Source of the DNA: JBOHPP01 sp050731755
GTDB lineage: Bacteria > Methylomirabilota > Methylomirabilia > Rokubacteriales > CSP1-6
Reading direction: 5' to 3'
NCBI GenBank assembly: GCA_050731755.1
Contig: JBOHPP010000016.1
Span: 1-26,323, forward strand
DNA length: 26,323 bases
The notes under the pieces were generated by a model. It was not told where the DNA came from. It was given only the letters and a program-made list of their open reading frames with translations, and searched no databases. The position numbers and the translations under genes are program-made. Shown one piece after another: positions 14,066 through 21,691 of the stretch. Positions within the stretch are counted from its first letter, which is position 1. Each line of letters begins with the position of its first letter.

Positions 14066-16156
14066 ATGCGCATCGTCATCGCCGGCGATCATCACGGCGT
14101 GGCCTACAAGGCCGAGCTGGTCCGCGTCCTGACCGGCGACGGGCACAAGGTCGTCGATCTGGGCCCGGCCTCCACCGATCCCACCGACTACCCGGATGCC
14201 GCGCGGGCGGTGGGGCTCGCCGTCCGCGATGGCGCGGCCGACCTCGGCGTGCTCATCTGCGGCAGCGGCGCCGGCGTGGCCATCGCGGCCAACAAGATCC
14301 ACGGCGTGCGGGCCGCGCTCTGCCATGATCTCTTCACCGCCCGTCAGGCCCGCGAGGACGACGACGCCAACGTGATCTGTATCGGGGCCCGGGTCGTGAG
14401 CCTCGACGAGGCCATCGAGCTGACGCGGACGTTCGTGGCGGCGCGCTTCTCGGGAGCCGAGCGTCATGTCCGGCGGCTCGGCAAGGTGCTGGCCCTGGAG
14501 AGCGAGATGGCGGTGGGGGGAGCGGCGGCGGCGCCGTCGTGGCCGGACGATCCGCTGTTCGCCGCGGCGCTGGCCACGCTCGAGCGGCGGGCCGCCGGCG
14601 CGCGGATCTGGAAGAAGGATGCTGGGCTGTGGACCGGGAGCGAGGCCGGGCAGGCGTCGATCGTCAACCGTCTCGGCTGGCTGGAAGCCCCCGACACGAT
14701 GCGAGCTCATCTGCCCGAGCTGACCGCCCTCGCCGCCGCCGCGCGAGCCGAGGGGCTCACCGACGTCGTGCTGCTGGGCATGGGTGGTTCGAGCCTGGCC
14801 GCCGACGTGCTGGCGTCGATCTTCCCGCCGGCGCCGGGCGCGCTCGCGCTCACCGTCCTCGACACCACGGATCCCGGCGCCATCCGGAGCACTCTGGCGC
14901 GACTCAAGCTGCCACGCACGCTGTTCATCGTCTCCTCGAAGTCCGGGACGACGGTGGAGATGCTGGCCCTCTACCGCTTCTTCCGGGCCGAGCTGGAGGC
15001 CCGGGTCGCGACCCTGGGGTCCCATTTCATCGCCATCACCGACCCGGGCTCGCCGCTCGCGCGCCTGGCCGCCGAGGGCGGGTTCCGCCGCACCTTCCTG
15101 AACCCGCCCGACATCGGCGGTCGTTTTTCGGCGCTTTCGCTCTTCGGGCTGGTCCCGGGTGCCCTGCTGGGCGCTCCCCTCGATCGCCTCCTTGACCGCG
15201 CGGCCGGGATGGCGGCCGCGTGTGGGGCGACAGTGCCGGCTGCCGAGAATCCCGGCCTCCGGCTGGGCGCGGCCCTCGGAGGCTTCGCCGCCGTCGGGCG
15301 GGACAAGATCACCCTTCTGCTCTCGGAGCCGCTGCGCGCCTTCGGCGCCTGGCTGGAACAGCTCGTGACCGAGTCCACCGGCAAGGCCGGACGGGGGCTT
15401 GTGGTCGTCAACGACGAGCCGCCCGGGGCCCCCGAGGTCTACGGCGCCGATCGGCTCTTCGTCGCGGTCACCCTCGGCGCCGACCCGGCGCTGCAGCGCG
15501 CGCTGGCGCCTCTCGGCGCGGCCGGCCATCCCATCGTCCGGCTGCGGCTGGCCGATCGTCTGGACCTCGGGGCCGAGTTCTTCCGGTGGGAGCTGGCGAC
15601 GGCCGCGGCTGGCGCGCTCCTCGAGGTGAATCCGTTCGACGAGCCCGACGTGGCCCGGGCCAAGGACGCCACGCAGGCCGCGCTGGCCGCCTTCAAAGAG
15701 CGCGGCCGACTGCCCGAGTGGCCGGCCGACGACGTCGAGGACCTGGCTCGCGTCCTCCGGCAGGCGCGGCCGGGAGATTATGTGGCGCTCCTGGCCTATC
15801 TCACGCCCGCGCCGGCCACGACCGCAGCGCTCGGCCGCCTGCGCCTGCTCGTGCGCGATCGTCTGCGCCTGGCCACGGCGGTGGGCTACGGCCCGCGCTA
15901 TCTGCACTCGACCGGCCAGCTCCACAAGGGGGGCCCGCCCACGCCCATCCTGGTCATCCTGGCCTCCGACGACGCCGACGATCTGCCCATCCCCGGTGAG
16001 CGCTACGGATTCGCGACGCTCAAGCTGGCCCAAGCGCTCGGCGACCTGGCCACGCTGCGTGCGGTCCAGCGGCGGGCGCTCTGGTTGCCGGTGCGCGGCG
16101 AGCCCGTGGAGGCCATCGATCGTCTGACCGCCACGCTGGCGCAGAACCTCGGCTGA
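14066..16156 (+). CDS. Fused ribose-5-phosphate isomerase B / phosphoglucose isomerase
   Basis: One 696-residue frame with two enzymes. Residues 1 to about 145 are RpiB (AGDHHG at 7-11; active-site Cys65 in ICGSGAGVAIAANK; DDANVICIGARV), which interconverts ribose 5- and ribulose 5-phosphate. After a short linker, residues about 165-696 form a phosphoglucose isomerase of the type otherwise found fused to transaldolase: SKSGTTVEM phosphate site, GGRFSALSLFGL, TESTGKAGRG with the catalytic Glu, and HSTGQLHKGGP near the C-terminus. Both halves look intact. The fusion joins the non-oxidative pentose branch with the entry of glucose 6-phosphate, and its neighbours supply the oxidative branch. The reading frame is continuous, with no stop between the domains. 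Confidence 0.9.
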   Translation: MRIVIAGDHHGVAYKAELVRVLTGDGHKVVDLGPASTDPTDYPDAARAVGLAVRDGAADLGVLICGSGAGVAIAANKIHGVRAALCHDLFTARQAREDDDANVICIGARVVSLDEAIELTRTFVAARFSGAERHVRRLGKVLALESEMAVGGAAAAPSWPDDPLFAAALATLERRAAGARIWKKDAGLWTGSEAGQASIVNRLGWLEAPDTMRAHLPELTALAAAARAEGLTDVVLLGMGGSSLAADVLASIFPPAPGALALTVLDTTDPGAIRSTLARLKLPRTLFIVSSKSGTTVEMLALYRFFRAELEARVATLGSHFIAITDPGSPLARLAAEGGFRRTFLNPPDIGGRFSALSLFGLVPGALLGAPLDRLLDRAAGMAAACGATVPAAENPGLRLGAALGGFAAVGRDKITLLLSEPLRAFGAWLEQLVTESTGKAGRGLVVVNDEPPGAPEVYGADRLFVAVTLGADPALQRALAPLGAAGHPIVRLRLADRLDLGAEFFRWELATAAAGALLEVNPFDEPDVARAKDATQAALAAFKERGRLPEWPADDVEDLARVLRQARPGDYVALLAYLTPAPATTAALGRLRLLVRDRLRLATAVGYGPRYLHSTGQLHKGGPPTPILVILASDDADDLPIPGERYGFATLKLAQALGDLATLRAVQRRALWLPVRGEPVEAIDRLTATLAQNLG

Positions 16157-16158
16157 TC

Positions 16159-17052
16159 GTGGAGATCGGGTTCGTCGGCCTGGGCCGCATGGGCGGCAAT
16201 ATGGTGATCCGCCTGGTGCGGGGCGGTCACCGCGTGGTGGGCTACGACCCGGCGCCCGCGGCGCGCCAGTCGGTGACGGCGGCCGGCGGCGCCGCGGTGG
16301 ACTCGCTCAAGGCGCTGGCCACGGCCCTGGCGGCTCCGCGCACGGTGTGGGTGATGGTGCCCGCTGGCGAGCCGACCGAGGCCGTCATCCGGGAGCTGGG
16401 CGGCACGTTACAGGCGGGCGACATCATCGTCGACGGCGGCAACACCCACTACAAGGACGACGTCCGGCGGGCGCGAGAGCTCGGCGCCCGCGGGCTCGCC
16501 TTCGCAGACGCCGGCGTGAGCGGCGGCATCTGGGGCCTCGAGCACGGCTACTGCCTCATGGTGGGCGGTGACCGCGCGGCCGTCGACCGCCTGGCACCCG
16601 TCTTCGCCACGCTGGCGCCGCCCGGCGGCTGGCGCCACGTAGGCGCCGTCGGCAGCGGTCACTACGTGAAGATGATCCACAACGGGATCGAGTACGGCAT
16701 GATGCAGGCGTACGCGGAGGGGTTCGAGCTGATGTCGGCGTCGGACTACGCGCTGGATCTCGCCGCCGTCGCCCGGCTCTGGAACCAGGGCAGCGTCGTG
16801 CGCTCCTGGCTCCTGGAGCTGACCGCCGACGCGCTGGCCGCCGACCCGGCCCTGGCCGGCGTCCGGCCCTGGGTGGAAGACTCCGGCGAGGGCCGCTGGA
16901 CGGTCGAGGACGCCGTGGACAAGGCCGTGCCCGCCCCGGCCATCACCGCCGCCCTCTTCGCCCGCTTCGGCTCGCGGCGGGAGAACTCCTTCGCCCACCG
17001 CCTGCTCGCCGCGCTCCGCCACGCCTTCGGGGGTCATGTCATCCGCCGATGA
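16159..17052 (+). CDS. gnd: 6-phosphogluconate dehydrogenase, decarboxylating, short type
   Basis: A 297-residue short-form enzyme (YqeC/GndA-like) that oxidises and decarboxylates 6-phosphogluconate to ribulose 5-phosphate. GLGRMG opens the Rossmann fold; Asp at the end of strand two (VVGYDP) predicts NAD rather than NADP, in contrast to the long NADP enzymes. IIVDGGNTHYKDD, GVSGGIWGLEHGYCLMVGG and the catalytic GSGHYVKMIHNGIEYGMMQAY are all present. It starts with GTG 2 nt after the isomerase stop, and overlaps zwf by 17 nt. Confidence 0.92.
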   Translation: MEIGFVGLGRMGGNMVIRLVRGGHRVVGYDPAPAARQSVTAAGGAAVDSLKALATALAAPRTVWVMVPAGEPTEAVIRELGGTLQAGDIIVDGGNTHYKDDVRRARELGARGLAFADAGVSGGIWGLEHGYCLMVGGDRAAVDRLAPVFATLAPPGGWRHVGAVGSGHYVKMIHNGIEYGMMQAYAEGFELMSASDYALDLAAVARLWNQGSVVRSWLLELTADALAADPALAGVRPWVEDSGEGRWTVEDAVDKAVPAPAITAALFARFGSRRENSFAHRLLAALRHAFGGHVIRR

Positions 17053-18526
17053 GCCGGTCACGCTGATCATCTTCGGCGCGTCGGGGGATCTCACCCGACG
17101 CAAGCTGATGCCCGCGCTCTTCGCGCTCTACGCGGCACGGACGCTGCCCGAGCCGTTCGCCATCGTGGCCGCGGCCCGCACCGAGATGAGCGATGACGAG
17201 TTCCGCCGGCGGATGCTGGAGGCTGTCACCGAGTTCGGCCGGGTCAAGCCTCCCTCGGATGCCGTGTGGGAGCGCTTCGCGCGGGCCCTGCACTACCTGC
17301 CCGGCGATCCCAAGGATCCCGCGCTGTATGCGCGACTCAAGGACCTGCTCGGCGAGATCGAACGGGGACGCCGGGGACCGGAGAACCGGCTCTTCTACTG
17401 CGCCACCCCGCCCAGCCTCTATGACGACATCGTCGAGCATCTGGGCACGGCCAGCCTGAGCCGCAACCGCAACGGCTGGACCCGGATCGTCATCGAGAAG
17501 CCCTTCGGCCAGGACCTGGCCACGGCACGCGCCCTCAACCGGCAACTGGCGAAGTTCTTCCGCGAGGAGCAGATCTACCGGATCGATCACTACCTGGGTA
17601 AGGAGACGGTGCAGAACCTGCTCGTGTTCCGCTTCGCCAACGGCATCTTCGAGCCGCTGTGGAACCGCAACCACGTGGCCCACGTGCAGATCACCGTCGC
17701 CGAGTCGCTCGGCGTGGAGAACCGAGGTGCCTACTACGAAGAGGCGGGGGCGCTGCGCGACATGATGCAGAACCACCTGTTGCAGCTGCTCTGCCTCATC
17801 GCCATGGAGGCGCCGGTCACCTTCGACGCCGCGCCGGTGCACGACGAGAAGAGCAAGGTGCTACAGGCCATCCGGCCCCTGGAGCCGGCGCGGATCGACG
17901 AGGCGGCGCTCCGGGGGCAGTACGGGCCGGGCTTCGTGCAGGGTCGCCACGTCGTCGGCTATCGGGAGGAAAAGAGCGTGGGCCGGGAGTCGGAGACCGA
18001 GACCTATGCCGCGCTGAAACTCTTCGTCGACAACTGGCGGTGGGCGGGGGTGCCGTTCTACCTCCGCACGGGCAAGCACCTGGCCCGGCGGGTGAGCGAG
18101 ATCATCATTCAGTTCCGCCGAACGCCCCATCTGATCTTCCGGCGGCATCCGGAAGGGGCCAGCCCGAACCTGCTGGTCATCCGCATCCAGCCCGACGAGG
18201 GCATCGCGCTCACCGTCGCCGTCAAGGTGCCCGGACCCGATCTGAAGCTGGCCCAGGTCACGCTCGACTTCCGCTACGGCGAAGTCTTCGGCGGCCAGCC
18301 TCCGGAGGCGTACGAGCGGCTCCTGCTCGACGCGATCCACGGCGACACCACGCTCTACGCGCGTGGTGACTGGGTCGAGCAGGCGTGGGCGATCCTGGAG
18401 CCGGTGCTCACCGCCTGGCGGCAAACACCGGCGGCGCCGGCCGTCTACGAGGCCGGCTCCTGGGGCCCCACCCAGGCAGACAGCTTCATCACCGGATGGG
18501 ACGGCTGGGCCTGGCGTAATCCGTGA
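17036..18526 (+). CDS. zwf: Glucose-6-phosphate 1-dehydrogenase
   Basis: A full-length 496-residue enzyme for the first oxidative step of the pentose phosphate pathway. FGASGDLTRRKLMPALF is the NADP fingerprint, EKPFGQD and the substrate/catalytic signature RIDHYLGKETVQN are intact, and the C-terminal beta domain is complete (GWDGWAWRNP). The start ATG lies inside the end of gnd, so the two are translationally coupled. It closes the operon; the next gene is convergent only 13 bp away. Confidence 0.95.
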   Translation: MSSADEPVTLIIFGASGDLTRRKLMPALFALYAARTLPEPFAIVAAARTEMSDDEFRRRMLEAVTEFGRVKPPSDAVWERFARALHYLPGDPKDPALYARLKDLLGEIERGRRGPENRLFYCATPPSLYDDIVEHLGTASLSRNRNGWTRIVIEKPFGQDLATARALNRQLAKFFREEQIYRIDHYLGKETVQNLLVFRFANGIFEPLWNRNHVAHVQITVAESLGVENRGAYYEEAGALRDMMQNHLLQLLCLIAMEAPVTFDAAPVHDEKSKVLQAIRPLEPARIDEAALRGQYGPGFVQGRHVVGYREEKSVGRESETETYAALKLFVDNWRWAGVPFYLRTGKHLARRVSEIIIQFRRTPHLIFRRHPEGASPNLLVIRIQPDEGIALTVAVKVPGPDLKLAQVTLDFRYGEVFGGQPPEAYERLLLDAIHGDTTLYARGDWVEQAWAILEPVLTAWRQTPAAPAVYEAGSWGPTQADSFITGWDGWAWRNP

Positions 18527-18539
18527 GCGGTCGGAGTCG

Positions 18540-18941
18540 CTACTTCTGCGACGCCTGCACCGCGCGGCTGGCCGTCAGCTCCACGTAGGTGAAGAACCAC
18601 TCCTCCCACAGGCGGACCTGCAGGGAGTTGTTGGCCTTCTCGTAGACCTGCGTGAAGCCGTGCTTACCGGCCGCGTTGTTGCTCACGTTCCGCCAGCCAT
18701 TCGCCTCGAGGGTCGTCCGCATCGCCACGGCCAGGCTGTTGATCTCGATCCGGCCCCGATAGAGCACGCGCGCCGCCTTGACCGACGGCGACTCGATGAT
18801 CGTCGTGCGGTCTTCGAGGTGACTCAGCCCGCGCGGGACAGGAATGTCCTCGAACTCGCTGCGGACGACGCGGGACGAGGTGGCGCACGCTGCCGCCAGG
18901 AGGCCGACGAGGACGACGGTGAGGAAATGTTGGTATTTCAC
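18540..18941 (-). CDS. Small lipoprotein of unknown function
   Basis: A 133-residue protein with a lipoprotein-type signal (hydrophobic stretch ending LLAAAC, Cys19). The mature part contains RVLYRGRIEINSLAVAMRTTLEANGW and KHGFTQVYEKANNSLQVRLWEE, a layout I associate with small envelope lipoproteins of Deltaproteobacteria-like and related genomes, but I cannot name the family. It starts with GTG at 18941; no strong ribosome site is seen. A small hairpin (18954-18969) lies between it and the end of serA. Confidence 0.72.
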   Translation of the reverse strand: MKYQHFLTVVLVGLLAAACATSSRVVRSEFEDIPVPRGLSHLEDRTTIIESPSVKAARVLYRGRIEINSLAVAMRTTLEANGWRNVSNNAAGKHGFTQVYEKANNSLQVRLWEEWFFTYVELTASRAVQASQK

Positions 18942-18986
18942 GCGGAGAGCCTAGCAGGCGGTGGCCTGCCCGACCAAGAGAAAAAA

Positions 18987-20570
18987 TCAGGTCAGACGGA
19001 TCAAGCGGGCGAAGTCGGCTTCCACGACCCCGGCCACCTCGCGGACCTGGGCGGGCGAGAGCTCCTCGTCGAGAATCAGGACGACGATGGCCCGGCCGCG
19101 CTTGGTCTTGCGGCCCACGTGCATGGAGGCGATGTTCACCCCGAGGCCGCCCAGCGTGGTGCCGATGCGGCCGACCATGCCGGGGCGGTCCTCGTAGGAC
19201 AGCACGAGGATGTAGCCCTCGGGGGTGAACTCGATGTTGAGGTCGCGCAGGCGCACGATTCGCGGCTGGCCGTCGAACACGGTGCCGGCAATGATCTTGC
19301 GCCCTTCGGCCGTCCGGGTGGTCACGGTGAGCAGGCTGCCATAGCCGTGGGTCTCGTCCTCGCGGAGGATCCGCACCTCCACGCCCCGCTCGCGAGCCAC
19401 CAGGTGGGCGTTGACGAGATTGACGGGCCCGGCCATCACCGGACCGAGCAGCCCGGCCAGAACGGCCCGGGCGATCAGCTCGGGATCGGACTGGGCAACC
19501 TGCCCCGCTACCGCGACCTCCACGCTGGCCAGGTGCTCGGGATCGAGCTGGACGCAGAAGCGTCCCAGGCGCTCGGCCAGCGCGACGAAGGGCCGCAGGT
19601 CGGCCAGCGTGGCCGGATCGCCCACCGGGATGTTGACGGCGTGCTCGATGAGTCCTCCGTCCCGGAAGGCCACGATCTGGCGCGCCACGTCCACCGCCAC
19701 GTTGACCTGGGCCTCGCTGGAGTTGGCGCCGAGGTGGGGCGTCGCCACCACCCGGGGGTGCGCGATGAGGCGGCGCAGGAGATCACTCGTGGGCGGCTCC
19801 TCGCTCCAGACGTCGATGGCGGCGCCGGCCACGTGCCCGGCCTCCAGCGCGGCGAGCAGGTCGCCCTCGTGGATGATGCCACCGCGGGCGCAGTTGACGA
19901 GCCGCACGCCGCGCTTCATCAGGCCCAGCTCGCGGGCGGTGACCATGCCGGTGGTCTCCTCGGTGAGCGGCACGTGGAAGGTGATGACGTCGGCCTCGCG
20001 CAGCACCGCCGCGAAATCGGTGAGCCGGCCGCCCAGATCGCGGGCGCGGCTCTCCGGGATGTAGGGATCATGGACGAGGAGCGTCGTCTCGAACGCGCGA
20101 AGCCGAGCGGCGACGCGCGAGCCGACCTTGCCGAGCCCCACCACGCCGACCGTCTTGCGATACAGCTCGGCGCCGTAGATCGACCGATCCCACCTGAGGC
20201 TCTTGAGGCCGGCGTGGGCATCGGGGATCCGCCGGACCAGGGCCAGCAGCATGCCGATCGTGTGCTCGGCCGCCGACACCACGTTGCCGTAGGGGGCGTT
20301 CACCACCACAATGCCGCGACGCGAGCAGGCCTCGACGTCGATGTTGTCGATGCCGACACCGGCTCGGCCCACGATCCGCAGGCGGGGGGCGCGCCCCACC
20401 AGCTCGGCGGTCACGGCCGTGCCCGAACGCGTAATCAAGACATCGCAGCCGGCCAGCGCGGCATGAAGCGTGTCCGGCGTGGGTCGGTGGAGCTCCTGCA
20501 GGTCGAAGCCGCGCTCACGCAGGTAGGCGAGCCCCTCCGCGGCGACGGCGTCGATCACGAGCACTCGCAT
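18987..20570 (-). CDS. serA: D-3-phosphoglycerate dehydrogenase
   Basis: A 527-residue type-1 SerA, first step of serine synthesis. Substrate domain at the N-terminus (RVLVIDAVAAEGL), Rossmann motif GLGKVGSRVA, catalytic Arg in NCARGGI, Glu in DVWSEEP and His in TPHLGAN; then an allosteric substrate-binding domain and a C-terminal ACT domain (VLSYEDRPGMVGRIGTTLGGLGVNIASMHVGR) for serine feedback. It starts ATG at 20570 directly after the repeat element, with no Shine-Dalgarno sequence in the preceding 15 nt, which is unlike its neighbours. Confidence 0.95.
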   Translation of the reverse strand: MRVLVIDAVAAEGLAYLRERGFDLQELHRPTPDTLHAALAGCDVLITRSGTAVTAELVGRAPRLRIVGRAGVGIDNIDVEACSRRGIVVVNAPYGNVVSAAEHTIGMLLALVRRIPDAHAGLKSLRWDRSIYGAELYRKTVGVVGLGKVGSRVAARLRAFETTLLVHDPYIPESRARDLGGRLTDFAAVLREADVITFHVPLTEETTGMVTARELGLMKRGVRLVNCARGGIIHEGDLLAALEAGHVAGAAIDVWSEEPPTSDLLRRLIAHPRVVATPHLGANSSEAQVNVAVDVARQIVAFRDGGLIEHAVNIPVGDPATLADLRPFVALAERLGRFCVQLDPEHLASVEVAVAGQVAQSDPELIARAVLAGLLGPVMAGPVNLVNAHLVARERGVEVRILREDETHGYGSLLTVTTRTAEGRKIIAGTVFDGQPRIVRLRDLNIEFTPEGYILVLSYEDRPGMVGRIGTTLGGLGVNIASMHVGRKTKRGRAIVVLILDEELSPAQVREVAGVVEADFARLIRLT

Positions 20571-20574
20571 TTTA

Positions 20575-20713
20575 TTGGAGCGGGGGCCGCGAGGCCGGCT
20601 TGGACCGAGGGAGTGCGAAGCCGCAGCGCGCCCGGCGCGGGAGGCGAGCCTGCGTGAGTCGGCCTGTTCGAGGCGCGTAGGGCTCCGTGAATCTAAACCG
20701 ATTTATCATCTCG
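20575..20713 (-). repeat. Divergent long copy of the intergenic repeat upstream of serA
   Basis: Begins TTGGAGCGGGGGCCGCGAGG at the serA start, continues with CCGGCTTGG and, after unrelated sequence, GCGTAGGGCTCCG, and ends with TCTAAACCGATTTATCATC (20692 on), matching the module at 11514-11538. It has the same orientation relative to the following leftward gene as the UGSC copy. Confidence 0.55.
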
Positions 20714-20758
20714 AATAACTCAAGCCCCCCTGGTCGAGGTGCTTGCTGGGTGCGTCCG

Positions 20759-20781
20759 TCTAAACCGATTGTTCATGTCGG
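20759..20781 (-). repeat. Extra copy of the terminal repeat module
   Basis: TCTAAACCGATTGTTCATG recurs 67 bp after the copy at 20692, keeping the roughly 66-bp period. It sits 9 bp from the SDR stop codon. Confidence 0.5.
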
Positions 20782-20790
20782 GGCGGCCTT

Positions 20791-21549
20791 CTAGCCCTGG
20801 ATGGAGTAGCCGCCGTCCACGGGGATGGCGGCCCCAGTGACGAAGTCCGAGGCGGGACCGGCCAGGAAGACGGCGACGCCGGAGAGGTCATCGATGGCCC
20901 CCCACCGCCCGGCCGGCGTCCGGCGGAGCACGGACTCGTGGAGCCCCGGCACCTCCTGCCGGGCCCGTCGGGTGAGATCGGTGTCGATCCAGCCGGGCAG
21001 GACGGCGTTGACCTGGATGTTGTCGCGGGCCCACGCCGTGGCCAGCGACTTCGTGAGCTGTACAAGGCCGCCCTTGCTCGCGCCATAGGCGGGCGCGAAG
21101 GAGGCGCCGAAGATCGACATCATCGAGCCGATGTTGATGATCTTGCCGCTGCCCGCCGCCTTCATCACGGGGTGGACCGCGCGGGCGCAGAGGAAGGCCG
21201 AGGTCAGGTTGGTGTCGATCACCCGCTGCCAGTCGGTGAGGGCCAGGTCGTGGGCGGGCTTGCGGATGTTCGTGCCGGCGTTGTTCACCAGGACGTCGAT
21301 CCGCCCCCAGCGCTCCGTGGTCTGCCGTACCAGGGCACCCACCGAGGCCTCGTCCGTGACGTCGACCGTCACCGCGGCGGCCTCCGGCCCGAGCCGCTTC
21401 AGTTCGGCGACAGCCGCTCGGGATTTCTCCTGATTCCGTGCGGCCACGACGACTCGTGCGCCCGCCGCGGCCAGCCCTCGGGCCATGCCCAGCCCGATTC
21501 CCCCGTTGCCTCCCGTGACGATGGCGACCCTATCTTTGAGATCGAACAC
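20791..21549 (-). CDS. Short-chain dehydrogenase/reductase
   Basis: A 252-residue classical SDR. TGGNGGIG (residues 12-19) binds the nucleotide, NNAG is at 89-92, and the catalytic triad is Ser142, Tyr155 (YGASK) and Lys159. Arg38 after strand two hints at NADP. Best general matches are the glucose 1-dehydrogenase / 2-deoxy-gluconate 3-dehydrogenase / FabG-like group; substrate is not assignable. It starts with GTG at 21549 after GAGGG, and is divergent from the nucleotidyltransferase-like gene. Confidence 0.85.
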   Translation of the reverse strand: MFDLKDRVAIVTGGNGGIGLGMARGLAAAGARVVVAARNQEKSRAAVAELKRLGPEAAAVTVDVTDEASVGALVRQTTERWGRIDVLVNNAGTNIRKPAHDLALTDWQRVIDTNLTSAFLCARAVHPVMKAAGSGKIINIGSMMSIFGASFAPAYGASKGGLVQLTKSLATAWARDNIQVNAVLPGWIDTDLTRRARQEVPGLHESVLRRTPAGRWGAIDDLSGVAVFLAGPASDFVTGAAIPVDGGYSIQG

Positions 21550-21564
21550 GTATCACCCTCGAGA

Positions 21565-21577
21565 TGTAGGACTTACA
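21565..21577. promoter_or_regulatory. Palindromic TGTAGGACTTACA, candidate activator site
   Basis: TGTA-N5-TACA lies 83 nt upstream of the sigma-54 promoter at 21660. Twelve bases around it (AAGTCCTACATC on the minus strand) recur exactly at 25909-25920, between the two other sigma-54 promoters. The spacing is that of an enhancer site for an NtrC-type activator. Confidence 0.4.
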
Positions 21578-21659
21578 CCTGTTCATGCGGCGTTGAAGTT
21601 TTTCTAACCGTCCTCGCCGCCCACCCACGTTGTTTCGCGGAGTTTCGCGGCCCCGATTG

Positions 21660-21675
21660 TGGCACACCGACTGCA
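21660..21675 (+). promoter_or_regulatory. Sigma-54 promoter
   Basis: TGGCACACCGACTGCA matches TGGCAC-N5-TTGCA with one mismatch and has the exact GG-N10-GC spacing. Transcription would start near 21687, just before the GTG at 21692. Confidence 0.6.
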
Positions 21676-21691
21676 CTCCCTGCTCGCAGTC

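Noticed and set aside
12278..16033. 1,251-residue open frame on the minus strand
   Set aside because: It is antisense to clear kinase, lactonase and isomerase genes; long reverse frames are usual in such GC-rich coding DNA and the translation has no recognisable domain.
18363..20657. 764-residue open frame on the plus strand
   Set aside because: Antisense to serA and the lipoprotein gene, which have unambiguous family motifs.
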